A stretch of 64,000 nucleotides of DNA from RI-106 sp964496875. Its GTDB lineage: Bacteria > Cyanobacteriota > Vampirovibrionia > Obscuribacterales > Obscuribacteraceae. Within the stretch, counting starts at the first letter, position 1. The number at the start of each line of letters is the position of its first letter. The stretch is from positions 49,920 to 113,919 of the forward strand of contig CAZCBH010000008.1 of the NCBI GenBank assembly GCA_964496875.1, in the 5' to 3' direction. The translations under genes and the position numbers were made by a program. Of this stretch, positions 52,002 through 61,419 are shown one piece after another. A model generated the notes under the pieces. The model was not told the DNA's origin. It searched no databases and saw only the letters and a list, made by a program, of their open reading frames with translations.

Positions 52002-52134
52002 AAGCGCCTCTCCCTTTACATCCGGATCATTCTAAAAAATCAAATTTCCTAACGAAGGCCTTATTGCAAAGGTGGCTTCTGTGCTAATCTTTGTCCATTC
52101 TGCATACCTCTCAAAAGTCTCCGGGGTTTTTCTC

Positions 52135-53322
52135 ATGGAAGTAGCCAAACGTCTAAAATCGATTCCTCCATATGTCTTTGCCGAAATAGGCAAAAAGGCT
52201 CAAGCTCTAGCCGACACGGGCGTCGACATCATCAACCTGGGCATCGGCGCACCGGACCAGCCCACTTTCCGACATATCGTCGACGCCATGCATGAGGCGA
52301 TTGAAAAGCCGATAAACCACAAGTATCCGCCCTTCGGCGGCACCCCCGAGTTCAAAGAGGCTGCTGCAAAATGGGTCAATGAACGCTTCAAGATAAATAT
52401 CGACCCCAAGACGGAGATTACCTCCTTAATTGGCGGCAAAGAAGGCATTCATCATCTGATTATGGCTTACGTAGACCAGGGCGATTACGCCCTGATTCCA
52501 GACCCGGCATATCCGGTCTACCAGTCATCGACGATGCTGGCAGGCGGCACCCCTCACTTTATGCCGCTCTTGCCTGAAAACGGCTTCCTTCCAGATTTCG
52601 ATCAGATTCCCGACGAGGTAGCCAAGAAAGCCAAGATTATGCTTCTGAACTACCCGAACAACCCCACCGCCGCAGTGGCCGATCTGAAATTCTTCGAAAA
52701 GGCTGTGCAATACTGCAAGAAGCACGATATCTTGCTCTGCCACGACCTGGCCTATTCCGAGATGACCTTCGACGGTTACAAAGCACCTTCGATTTTCAAT
52801 GTCAAGGGCGCCAAGGATATCGCCATCGAACTGCATACCCTCTCCAAATCCTTCAACATGACCGGATGGAGAGTGGGCTTCGCCATCGGCAACGCCGAGG
52901 CGGTCTCGAATCTAGCCAAAATCAAATCGAATATCGACACCGATGTATTCCGGGCGATTCAAGTGGCTTCCGTTGCCGCATTCGAAGGTCCCAGAGATCA
53001 AATCGAACACTGCAACGACCTCTACATCCAGCGTCGCGACCTGGCCGTCAAAAGACTGACAGAGCTCGGCTGGAAAGTCGAGCCGATTAAAGCCACCTTC
53101 TACATGTGGCTGCCTGTCCCCCCCGGTATGACCTCGGAAGAGTTCAGCAATCAGATGCTGAATGTGGCAGGTATAGTCGTTCCTCCGGGTAACGCCTACG
53201 GACCGAGCGGTGAAGGTTATTTCAGACTCTCACTCTGCCTGGGTGCCGACCGGATGGCAGAAGCGTTCGATAGAATGGCCAAACACTCTATTAATTTCGA
53301 GATGGGTAAAGCCAAGATCTAA
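52135..53322 (+). CDS. Class I/II PLP aminotransferase (LL-diaminopimelate aminotransferase-like)
   Basis: A 395-residue aminotransferase. It has the substrate-binding start INLGIGAPDQP, the NYPNNPTAA loop, the PLP Lys in TLSKSFNMTGWR and the arginine-containing C-terminus (FRLSLCLG). The overall style (MEVAKRLKSIPPYVF, GKEGIHHL, NMTGWRVGFAIG) is that of LL-diaminopimelate aminotransferases (DapL), which make lysine and peptidoglycan precursors from tetrahydrodipicolinate; alanine/aspartate aminotransferases are alternatives. The frame is open to 52072 but the ATG at 52135 matches the family start. Confidence 0.88.
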   Translation: MEVAKRLKSIPPYVFAEIGKKAQALADTGVDIINLGIGAPDQPTFRHIVDAMHEAIEKPINHKYPPFGGTPEFKEAAAKWVNERFKINIDPKTEITSLIGGKEGIHHLIMAYVDQGDYALIPDPAYPVYQSSTMLAGGTPHFMPLLPENGFLPDFDQIPDEVAKKAKIMLLNYPNNPTAAVADLKFFEKAVQYCKKHDILLCHDLAYSEMTFDGYKAPSIFNVKGAKDIAIELHTLSKSFNMTGWRVGFAIGNAEAVSNLAKIKSNIDTDVFRAIQVASVAAFEGPRDQIEHCNDLYIQRRDLAVKRLTELGWKVEPIKATFYMWLPVPPGMTSEEFSNQMLNVAGIVVPPGNAYGPSGEGYFRLSLCLGADRMAEAFDRMAKHSINFEMGKAKI

Positions 53323-53383
53323 TTATTATTGGTTTTGGCTCTGGCCGGGAATAAGAATCTGGATACCGCAGGAATAGAACCGG

Positions 53384-54991
53384 ATGATACAGGAGCCCCA
53401 AGGGGAGAAAGAGGCTACCAGGGTTTTGCCTGCATCGCCGACGATGCAGGTCATCCACCATATGCTCGCCCAGGCACTGGAAGAGGTGAGCGATCGAATC
53501 GAAGTAACCTGGAAGTCGTCTGATAACTCGAATATCTTCACCCTCACCGTTAAATCATCACCGGTGGGAAGGGAACCTTCCTGGCAACTTTTCCAGACAT
53601 CAAAAGGCGCCTCCCGCAGTCTCTGGACCTATCAAAGTTGCGATACGCTTCTGGTCTTCAACCGCATGATCGCCTCCTGTGGAGAAGCGATAGCCACCGC
53701 CCATCTCACCGCCGGTTCGCCGCCCTCGATTCGTGACCTCGATTCCGAATCAGAATCCGACTTTTTCTACAATCCCCAGGAGAAAACCAAACAACGTCGC
53801 ACGGTGCCCCTGCCTGCTCTGGCCAACCGTACAGATCTCTCCAAAAGAGACACGGTGCTAAACGGGGAACTCGCTTTCATCCAGATTTCTGCCCTGCTCC
53901 AGTCCATTCTTCTGGCGAAGATGACAGGCAGACTGCAGGTGGACAGCAAAGAGGGAGCGGCCGAAGTCTTTTTTCTCGACGGCAAAGCGGTACATGCCTC
54001 CACCCCTGATGGCTCCGGCAATGAAAGCATCTACGAGCTGATAACCTGGCAGGAGGGTAAATTCTTCTTCCAGCCCCAGGTAATCACCCAGAAGAGGACG
54101 GTCTCGGACTCTCTCGATAGCCTCGTCATCCAGGGTGTGCAACTTCTAGATAAACTCAATCTGATTCGCAACATGGGCTTCAGGGAAGACAGTGTCCTTG
54201 CTAAAGCGAACGAAGACGTTTCGGATGTGGACCTCAACACGATGCTCTCAGTGGGAGAACCCCATCTTCTGGCTGCCCAGAAAGAGCTATATTCTGCCCT
54301 CGACGGCAAGACAAAATTCAAAGAGCTTGCCGCAAATCTCAAGCTGCCACGCAGCAGCTGGATCGAGATCCTCAGCCATCTTTTCAAATGCAAACTGGTC
54401 ACCACCGACAGTAGCAGCAAGACTCTCATCTCGGGCAAACATTCACTGGTCCCGAAAGCCATGGACTCGGCCGCCATTCAATCGGTGATGATGAGCCTGA
54501 GAAGACCGGACACCGGCATGTTCAACTATCCGGCTTTTCTATATTTTCTCGAACAAGAATATTTCCGCGGTCACCGTGCCGGCACCCCTGTGACAGTGAT
54601 TATCTTCGAGATGAGGGTAAAAACAGGAATCAAAGACGTCATCAGAGAGCCCCTGCCGACTTCGGCTTTGAACCAGGCAGTGGTGAGAATAACCTCGGCA
54701 AAACGTCACAACGACCTGCTCGCTCACTATGAAGGTTTCGACTATGCCCTGCTCTGCCCTGACACAGATACCGAAGGTGCCCTGATTTTCTGCGAACGCC
54801 TGGTCAAATCCCTGTCCAAAGATCCCCTCAGTCCTACTGTAAAACCAGAATCGCTCTCGCTCTCTTTCGGAATCGCCTGTGTCCCGGAAGACTTCATGGA
54901 GCTAGGTCTGATGCTCTCGGCGGCTGAATGTGCCAGGACATACGCTGTCGACTCCAATAAACCGGTGGTAGCCTTTCGAGACATGATCTGA
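53384..54991 (+). CDS. Paralogue C: novel N-terminal domain, DUF4388 and degenerate GGDEF
   Basis: A 535-residue protein. The N-terminal domain (~10-100; IEVTWKSSD, EPSWQLFQTSKG, SLWTYQSC, LLVFNRMI) is a diverged copy of that in the genes at 16954 and 31776. DUF4388 (PATAN-related) follows (~155-265, ILLAKMTGRLQV, EVFFLDGKAVHA, WQEGKFFFQP), then a linker helical part and a C-terminal GGDEF-like domain (~375-535). In it the active-site position reads YEGFDYALLCPD, so it should not make c-di-GMP. No proline-rich region. An adenine methyltransferase starts 11 nt later in the same operon. Confidence 0.82.
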   Translation: MIQEPQGEKEATRVLPASPTMQVIHHMLAQALEEVSDRIEVTWKSSDNSNIFTLTVKSSPVGREPSWQLFQTSKGASRSLWTYQSCDTLLVFNRMIASCGEAIATAHLTAGSPPSIRDLDSESESDFFYNPQEKTKQRRTVPLPALANRTDLSKRDTVLNGELAFIQISALLQSILLAKMTGRLQVDSKEGAAEVFFLDGKAVHASTPDGSGNESIYELITWQEGKFFFQPQVITQKRTVSDSLDSLVIQGVQLLDKLNLIRNMGFREDSVLAKANEDVSDVDLNTMLSVGEPHLLAAQKELYSALDGKTKFKELAANLKLPRSSWIEILSHLFKCKLVTTDSSSKTLISGKHSLVPKAMDSAAIQSVMMSLRRPDTGMFNYPAFLYFLEQEYFRGHRAGTPVTVIIFEMRVKTGIKDVIREPLPTSALNQAVVRITSAKRHNDLLAHYEGFDYALLCPDTDTEGALIFCERLVKSLSKDPLSPTVKPESLSLSFGIACVPEDFMELGLMLSAAECARTYAVDSNKPVVAFRDMI

Positions 54992-55002
54992 AAACGGCCA
55001 GG

Positions 55003-57369
55003 ATGACAAAAAAAAAGGATCACGGCGGAGAGACCTTGAGAGCCTTAAAAAAGGCTGTTCTCAAATACCGTAAAAGCGTAGATGGCAAGCTCTGCGACAG
55101 CTCCCTCACCGCCATGCTGCTCTATCTGGCAAGCAAAAACACTACCAGCGGTGACACACTGCTAAGACTCTATGAGCTGGCGGTCGCCATCAGTCCGGTG
55201 CCACCATTTCCGAAACCAGACCTGAATACCCTTCCCTTAATAAATGAGCTTTTTGCCTCTTTCAGATCGAGCCAGGCAATAGCATTGCCCGCCGACGCGT
55301 ATCAGATATGGAGAACCAAGGAAAGAAAAGAGGCGCTTTGCCGAATACAAGCAGCAGACAAGACAATCGATCTTGAAACCCTGGTCGCTTTCACCCAGAT
55401 CTACACACCGGATTGGGTGGTGAATTACTTGATAGAGCAAACCTTCGGCTCTCGAGAAGAGAACGATGACAATTTTACTTTCTTAGATCCGGCCTGTGGT
55501 GCCGGACACTTCGTCCTGGCTGCCTTCGACAGAATGATCGCTTTCAGGAAATCGCAGGACAAAGCTGCTCTAAAAACAAGAGTAGAGAATATTCTCAGAT
55601 ATCGACTGCATGCAATCGATCTGGATAGAGATGCCCTCTTCGTACTCTCTATCGGTCTAGCCGCAAGACTTCTCGATCTAGATCTGTCCATCGACTTCAA
55701 GCCGCCGGGTCTGACTCTGTTATCACTGGAAGAGACCGACTGTTTAGGCTCGCTCTCTCGAAAGGAAAAAAAACATCCTGCCCTCGCCCGCCGCTACGAT
55801 CTCATCCTTACCAATCCGCCTTATATAGGCCGAAAGCTCATTAGCCGAGAGCTCAAGCTCGCCCTGAAAAAAGAATATCCCGAAGCCAGTTCTGATTTGA
55901 GCGCCGCATTTTTAGAGCGTTCTCTAGAGCTGCTCTCACCGAATGGCCGCTTTGGAGCCATCACCCAGGCTTCGGTCTTGACTCTGCCTACTTATCGAAA
56001 GCTGCGCAAAAACATTCTACAACGCTATAAACTGTCACTCGTGGTCGATCTCGGTCCCGGAGTCTTCCCCAATCAGGCCGGCGAAAAAATAGACAGCGCC
56101 CTTATAGTGGCAGAGAATAAGAGCGCGGTAATAGAAGATAAGATGACCTTTTTCAACCTCAGGAAAAGTCTCGATAAAAGAGCCGATCTGGAAAAGAGCT
56201 TAAAGAGATCCACTGTCAGCATAAGAACCATAGCCGATTTATACAATCACAGCTTCCACCAGGATATACCGGAGAGCCTGGCTCGCTTCTGGAAAGAGAC
56301 AGACAAGCTTGAAAGCAGCGCCTCTATCAAACAGGGGCTTGCCACCACCGACAATAGCAAATTCTTGCGTTTGCTCTGGCAGATAGACAGAGCGGAACTC
56401 TACAAAAGATGGCATCCCTACGCCAAGGGTGCCGGTGGCGAACGCTGGTTCAGCCCGATACTGCATGTGATTGATTGGCAGGATGAAGGAAGCGCAATTA
56501 AAGAAGCGGTAAGCCGGAAGTATCCTTACCTGAAAGGTAAAGTCGCCTGGGTGGTGAAAAACGAAGACTACTATTTCAAGCCCGGTCTGGTCTTCTCTTT
56601 TGTGAACAGAACCGGGCTGGCTGTTCGTAAGCTGCCTGCCGGCTGTATCTTCGATGTCGGAGCTTCGGCTATATTTCCGGATGATGCTAATGAAGCTGAT
56701 GTCGACTTTCTCCTCGGTTATCTCAATTCCTCTCTACCAGGCAGCCTGCTTAAAGCGATCAATCCCACCATCAATAACCAGGTCGGAGATTTGAAGGTAC
56801 TTCCATGTCCTCTTGCCCGGATCAACAAAGAAGATCGTGTCGAAATTGCCGATATGGCAAGACGCTGCCATAATTTGAAGAGAACCATATACGAAACCAC
56901 AAGCGCCACAGCGCTCTATCTACCGGACCTGCATAGCGTAAAGCCGGAAAGTTTCTCGACTTTTGAAAGCTGGAGAAAAAAAGTCCAAACTCTAGAGACC
57001 GACTTATTCGAGTTAGAGCGTGCTATTAATAGAACAGTCTTCAATCTCTTCTCTAAAACAGGAGATTTCAAATCAGCGGAGGTAGAGAGTTGGCTTGAAG
57101 AGAGGCTCACAAAACCGGCGGATCTGTCCTTCAATTCCTATCTTTGTCTCTTCCTGACCGCCTCGCTTATAAGAAGAGAGACTCTCGATCAGGATAGCTT
57201 AGTCGAGTTCGAGAGCCTGATTGGAAAAGATCTGAACTCCTTTTTCAAATCCGAACTGACTCTGTATATCAAGCGCTCTTTCCTGGGCAGCCCCCCGCAA
57301 GAATTGACCGGAGAGCTTACAGCCAAGCTCCTTCCCCTGGTTGCTTCCCGCAGTAACGGGGTTAGATGA
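55003..57369 (+). CDS. Orphan N6-adenine DNA methyltransferase (Eco57I/TaqI-like)
   Basis: A 788-residue class I methyltransferase. Motif I DPACGAGHF (~162-170) binds S-adenosylmethionine, and NPPY (~271-274, LTNPPYIGRKL) is the adenine-N6 catalytic motif. YTPDWVVNYLIEQT precedes the fold as in type I/IIG and BREX-type enzymes. The C-terminal half (~430-650) looks like a TaqI-type target-recognition domain (FDVGASAIFPDD, LLGYLNSSLPG). No nuclease motif, helicase, BREX or restriction partner is nearby, so it is an orphan. It lies 11 nt after the DUF4388 gene and overlaps a signal peptidase gene as ATGA. Confidence 0.88.
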   Translation: MTKKKDHGGETLRALKKAVLKYRKSVDGKLCDSSLTAMLLYLASKNTTSGDTLLRLYELAVAISPVPPFPKPDLNTLPLINELFASFRSSQAIALPADAYQIWRTKERKEALCRIQAADKTIDLETLVAFTQIYTPDWVVNYLIEQTFGSREENDDNFTFLDPACGAGHFVLAAFDRMIAFRKSQDKAALKTRVENILRYRLHAIDLDRDALFVLSIGLAARLLDLDLSIDFKPPGLTLLSLEETDCLGSLSRKEKKHPALARRYDLILTNPPYIGRKLISRELKLALKKEYPEASSDLSAAFLERSLELLSPNGRFGAITQASVLTLPTYRKLRKNILQRYKLSLVVDLGPGVFPNQAGEKIDSALIVAENKSAVIEDKMTFFNLRKSLDKRADLEKSLKRSTVSIRTIADLYNHSFHQDIPESLARFWKETDKLESSASIKQGLATTDNSKFLRLLWQIDRAELYKRWHPYAKGAGGERWFSPILHVIDWQDEGSAIKEAVSRKYPYLKGKVAWVVKNEDYYFKPGLVFSFVNRTGLAVRKLPAGCIFDVGASAIFPDDANEADVDFLLGYLNSSLPGSLLKAINPTINNQVGDLKVLPCPLARINKEDRVEIADMARRCHNLKRTIYETTSATALYLPDLHSVKPESFSTFESWRKKVQTLETDLFELERAINRTVFNLFSKTGDFKSAEVESWLEERLTKPADLSFNSYLCLFLTASLIRRETLDQDSLVEFESLIGKDLNSFFKSELTLYIKRSFLGSPPQELTGELTAKLLPLVASRSNGVR

Positions 57370-58412
57370 AAGCAGTGTTCCAGAAACTGGTACTACCCCT
57401 GATACTGGCAGCCGCGGTTCTGGCCGGCGTCAGATCGGTGGTCCAGCCCTTCACCATAACCACCCAATCCATGGCACCGAGTCTCGCCGAAGGAGACCGG
57501 ATTATTATAGAGTCGATCTACAAATATCGCGAACAGCCTTTGCAGCGCTTCGATCTGCTTGCGGTGATCCCACCCTATGTAGACGGCAAAGCCTATAAAC
57601 CGAAAACCGATTTGACCACAAAAGCAGCCAATCTCCTTGGTCTTCCCGGAATGAAACCGGAGCCGCTCTATATAAGAAGAGTAATAGCCGTCCCCGGCGA
57701 ACAAGTAGAGGTAAGAAAAGACATAGGGGTTTTGATAGACGGGCGCTTGCTGGAAGAAGCTGCTTTCACCACCGGTAAACCTTCGACTTCGACCGAAGTG
57801 ATAACAGTCCCCCCCGGTCATTATTTCGTTCTGCCCGATCATCGCAATGCCTATGCCGGCTCGGACTTGTGGGGTCCAATAGGCGAAGATCGGATAATAG
57901 GAAAACTATCCTATCGATGGGGCTATTTCCACATAGACCCGATAAAACATCCTCTGGTGGTCTATGCCGCCGAGAAGGTCGAGTTCAATGACCGGGCCGT
58001 CAGAGCCCTGGAGGAGAATAAGTTTCAAGAGGCGATCGATCTCTTTAACAAAGCCCTGCAAATAGACCGGGAATATGATGTGGCGAAAGAGAACCTCAGC
58101 ATAGCCTACAACAACTATGCCATTCATCTGCGCATAAAACCCGAAGCCGCCATCGATAAATTGCACAAAGCGTTATACATAGATCCGGACAACGAACTGA
58201 CTCGGAAAAACCTCAACAAACTATTGAAAGAATCCGGGGTCGACCCCGAAGACGGAAAGAAGCGCGCTGACCTGGGCGAAAGAGCCTTCAAAGAAGGTCG
58301 TCTGCTCGATGCCCTGGTCGAATTCAGAGAAGCGGCCAGGCTGATGGAGGACAATGCCGTCAGCGCCCGTATAGAACAATTGCAGGGAAAGGATCTGTTT
58401 CCTCGCAATTAA
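57366..58412 (+). CDS. Signal peptidase I-like protein fused to TPRs (Lys to Arg in active site)
   Basis: A 348-residue protein with an N-terminal membrane helix (~5-25). The signal peptidase I (S26) domain has nucleophile Ser35 in TTQSMAPSL, box D YIRRVIAVPGE and box E VLPDHRNAYAGSDLWGPIG. In active bacterial enzymes box D reads K-R-V; here the general-base Lys is Arg104. Residues ~208-348 are TPRs (AVRALEENKFQEAIDLFNKAL), a rare fusion. Either a dead or altered protease acting as a scaffold, or one with a changed mechanism. The start overlaps the methyltransferase stop. Confidence 0.85.
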   Translation: MKAVFQKLVLPLILAAAVLAGVRSVVQPFTITTQSMAPSLAEGDRIIIESIYKYREQPLQRFDLLAVIPPYVDGKAYKPKTDLTTKAANLLGLPGMKPEPLYIRRVIAVPGEQVEVRKDIGVLIDGRLLEEAAFTTGKPSTSTEVITVPPGHYFVLPDHRNAYAGSDLWGPIGEDRIIGKLSYRWGYFHIDPIKHPLVVYAAEKVEFNDRAVRALEENKFQEAIDLFNKALQIDREYDVAKENLSIAYNNYAIHLRIKPEAAIDKLHKALYIDPDNELTRKNLNKLLKESGVDPEDGKKRADLGERAFKEGRLLDALVEFREAARLMEDNAVSARIEQLQGKDLFPRN

Positions 58413-58628
58413 GTCGAAAAAAGAAAAATATCTCCTCACCAGTCGGACCTCCAACCTTCCGTCTTTCAAGGCATTAGCGACTTTTTTACACGAAAACGTG
58501 CATACAGAAATGCTGATGCGCCGTATATCTAAGCGGGCTAATATGGGAATGTGAGGACAGCGACCTCCCCTTAGTAAAAACAGAACTTTATTCAGATGGC
58601 CGATGGCAAACTCACCGGAGGAGTTATC

Positions 58629-59756
58629 ATGCTTAGACACTTAATAAGTAGACAGGAAGTAGAGAACAGACAGAACTTCCCCAAAAACAACTATTTTTGC
58701 TATCGCTGGAGAGTGAAGGATCATTTCAACAAATCGATTGAACGTCAGATGTTCCACCTGGCCGTGCACGGAGCCGGCAACCACAAATCGTTGATGAACC
58801 ACAAAGTGCTGCAACTCCACAAGTCGAGATTCACCGGCAACCGTCGCGACCTGGTGGTAAACCTGGCCCAGGACGCCATCTCTTTTCTCGACATGAGAAG
58901 AATGGAACATTCTAAATCCTCTAAAGAACAGGTTCTCTATTCGACCGCCATGATCGACATGGTCGACATGTGCTTCAACCTGCTGCTCTCATGTGCCACC
59001 GAACTCAATACCATCCTCGGACTGAGTGAACTCTTCATTACCGCCACCGAACCCAGCTTCGAAGTCAAAGACAAGACCAAAGAGACTGTTTGCTCCTTTA
59101 CCCAGGGGCGCTTCTCCACCAGCCTCTTCAGCCTGGTTATAGAAGGCAGAAGAGAGAAAATCAAATTCTACATCATACCTGCCGATGAGCTGATAGCCAT
59201 AGAAGAAGTCGGATTGCAATACGAAGCGATAGCAAGCTGGAAGGCTCGCTTCGGCAAAGACGGCCGGGTGATCTGGATGTGCCAGGGCATGGAGTTGAGC
59301 GATGAGGTCCTGGAAGTCTCGGCAATCCAGCTCCTCAGCCAGTTGATAGAAAAGACTAAAGAGAGACTGACGCCCCTAGAAGAGCAAGACAAGCCTAAAA
59401 ATGAATACGCTCTTTTCGAAGAAGACCCCTGGCAAAAGGATGTAGCTATCGGCTACCAGAACACTCTGCCTCCTATAGAGACCGCCACCACCACAGGCAT
59501 TACCGCGGTGACCACCTCTCATCAATGGAACGCTCTCAAAGAGAACGCAGTAATCGAGAGCCGCCCCCAGCCACCTCAATATGCCGCCCACAATCCCCTC
59601 GAACTCCAGACCCTGGAAGTCGAAGCCCTACCTAATGTGTCTACACTCCAGGAGATAAAAGCGGTCATAAAAGAGGAACAAGTGTCAAAGAAACAACCCC
59701 GCAAAGCAAAGAAAAGACTCTCGCGCAAAAAACGCAAGAATCAAGCCAGCAAATAG
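58629..59756 (+). CDS. Hypothetical protein with basic tail
   Basis: A 375-residue protein. The start is set by a perfect GGAGGAG five nt before the ATG at 58629 (the frame is open 11 codons further). No signal peptide. Residues ~1-230 are a mixed globular domain (HFNKSIERQMFHLAVHGAG, MIDMVDMCFNLLLSCATEL, FYIIPADELIAI). Residues ~275-345 are polar and disordered. The last ~25 are very basic (KAKKRLSRKKRKN) and may bind nucleic acid, rRNA or acidic partners. I do not recognise the family. It ends at a strong terminator. Confidence 0.8.
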   Translation: MLRHLISRQEVENRQNFPKNNYFCYRWRVKDHFNKSIERQMFHLAVHGAGNHKSLMNHKVLQLHKSRFTGNRRDLVVNLAQDAISFLDMRRMEHSKSSKEQVLYSTAMIDMVDMCFNLLLSCATELNTILGLSELFITATEPSFEVKDKTKETVCSFTQGRFSTSLFSLVIEGRREKIKFYIIPADELIAIEEVGLQYEAIASWKARFGKDGRVIWMCQGMELSDEVLEVSAIQLLSQLIEKTKERLTPLEEQDKPKNEYALFEEDPWQKDVAIGYQNTLPPIETATTTGITAVTTSHQWNALKENAVIESRPQPPQYAAHNPLELQTLEVEALPNVSTLQEIKAVIKEEQVSKKQPRKAKKRLSRKKRKNQASK

Positions 59757-59786
59757 TTTTCCTGTCTGCCCACGCTGATTGAACCC

Positions 59787-59814
59787 AAAGAGGATGCTTG
59801 CCAGCATCCTCTTT
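59787..59814 (+). terminator. Strong hairpin terminator
   Basis: A perfect 12-bp stem (59787-59798 with 59803-59814; AAAGAGGATGCT and its complement) around the loop TGCC. There is no clean T-run after it, but the stem itself ends in CTTT. Confidence 0.75.
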
Positions 59815-59869
59815 AGTGGGAATAATCATTGAAGATAGCGCAAGCTCATACTGATATAGGTTCTTTACT

Positions 59870-60190
59870 ATGGCTTTCGACAAAGATAGCGACCTTTCAA
59901 AAACAGGCTACATAAAAATCGCCCGGGAGAAGCCGGTCAGACCAATCAATCTAACCTGGCTCAATGTCTTTGGCGCCATGAATATAATCTTCTCCCTTGT
60001 CTGCGTGGGGGCAGCTTACGCCCAGAACTTCGTCTCTGCCGGCTGTGCGGCAGCGGCCGGACTACTGGTCACCTGGTGCGGCATGGCTTTTCTCTGGCAA
60101 GCGATTCGTCAGATGAATGACAAGATAGACGCCCTAACCACCATCATCGAGAAGAATCCCAAGTCGAGCAAAGAGATGGGAAAAAGATAA
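59870..60190 (+). CDS. Small two-helix membrane protein
   Basis: A 106-residue protein with a polar N-terminus (~1-30), two membrane helices (~31-52 and ~60-80) and a C-terminal amphipathic/coiled stretch (QMNDKIDALTTIIEKN). Family not recognised. Isolated between a terminator and a convergent TPR gene, so it is probably a single transcription unit. An A/G-rich AGG lies about 9 nt upstream of the ATG. Confidence 0.75.
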   Translation: MAFDKDSDLSKTGYIKIAREKPVRPINLTWLNVFGAMNIIFSLVCVGAAYAQNFVSAGCAAAAGLLVTWCGMAFLWQAIRQMNDKIDALTTIIEKNPKSSKEMGKR

Positions 60191-60202
60191 GACGAAATCC
60201 CC

Positions 60203-61213
60203 TCAGCAGACTTCTCTAAGACCGGATATTCTCTTATCGACCATATGTGCTTCCATTTGTCTTCCAAACCGCTTCAGAAGATACGAATATCTCTCCAGTA
60301 ATAAGATAGAACTATTTTCTTCTGAATCAGAGCCGGTCCTCCGGAACATAAGCGCCTGTTTGCAGAAAGAACCGGCTTGCTCAAACTTACCTCGTTCACA
60401 ATAAACGTCGGCCAGACCTATGAGCGTTGACGGCGTGCCCTTGCTTATCGCCTTAAACTCATCTCTCACCGACGAAGCCCGTCTACAGAACTTCTGCGCT
60501 TCGAAGTGCTTCCCCTGGGAGCATAACAAGACACCTAATTCATTCAGGAGATCCGCCATCTCCAAATTGAGATCAGCCTCCGACTCTTCCTTGAAAGCAA
60601 GAATTGTGCGATAAATCGACTCGGCCTCATCGAACCGTCCGAGCATATAATAAGAGAAGCCTAGAAAAGCGACTAAGTCCATATTCTGCATATCAGCATT
60701 CTCAGGAGACTTACTCAATAGAGCCAATGACTCCTCCAAAAGCTCTGCCGCTTTTAAATAGTCGGCATTTGCAAGGCATAAAATCGCTATGTCCGACATC
60801 ATCCATGCAAGATCAGGATTGGTCCTGCCAAACCTCTCGATCTGGATTTGAAGAGATTCCTCCTTCAATGACATGGCCGTATCGAACTCACCGCACTCAG
60901 AATAAAATCCGGAAACCAGAAGTAGAGTCTGTTCCAAGAAACCCGACGAACTCCCGACATGCTCTCGCAAAATATCTACAGCATTCATCAAATGCTTTCC
61001 CGCTTGATCATAGAAACCCTGAAATCTGTAAAGATTACCTAAAGCGAGTTCTAACCCGGCCACCGCCAATTCCGTTGATACGGAGTCATTTCGAATCTCC
61101 GCTATGGCCATCTGCAATTTCAGCTCGGTCTCTCCTGCTTCCCCGCATTCAATTGCGGATTTTGCTTCACTGAGAAGACCTTCCAATTTAAGACCGAATA
61201 CAGATTTGTTCAT
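60203..61213 (-). CDS. TPR protein without signal peptide
   Basis: A 336-residue protein of about seven TPR units (for example LELALGNLYRFQGFYDQAGKHL, LAWMMSDIAILCLANADYLKAAELL). No export signal, so probably cytoplasmic. The frame begins at 61252; I chose the ATG at 61213, with neither start having a convincing Shine-Dalgarno. A protein-binding scaffold is likely. The neighbouring TPR gene at 61420 is exported, so the two are not simple duplicates. Family kinesin-light-chain type. Confidence 0.8.
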   Translation of the reverse strand: MNKSVFGLKLEGLLSEAKSAIECGEAGETELKLQMAIAEIRNDSVSTELAVAGLELALGNLYRFQGFYDQAGKHLMNAVDILREHVGSSSGFLEQTLLLVSGFYSECGEFDTAMSLKEESLQIQIERFGRTNPDLAWMMSDIAILCLANADYLKAAELLEESLALLSKSPENADMQNMDLVAFLGFSYYMLGRFDEAESIYRTILAFKEESEADLNLEMADLLNELGVLLCSQGKHFEAQKFCRRASSVRDEFKAISKGTPSTLIGLADVYCERGKFEQAGSFCKQALMFRRTGSDSEENSSILLLERYSYLLKRFGRQMEAHMVDKRISGLREVC

Positions 61214-61419
61214 TTTTATATATCCGCAAAGTCGGTTAGGGCGATATCTCATTTAATATTGTCTTCCTGTCAATCTTTAGCACATCAGTCTATGGGTGGA
61301 CATTTCAAAGTAACCGACCCAGCTAAAATTAAAGCACAACGATAAGGCGAGCGACTCTATTAGGGAAAGCAGATGAGATCCTGAATGCCAAAAATTCCCT
61401 GCAGAACCCCAAGTGAGTT

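Noticed and set aside
55003..57369. BREX or type I restriction system
   Set aside because: Only a methyltransferase is present; no brxA/B/C, pglZ, hsdS, hsdR or nuclease nearby.
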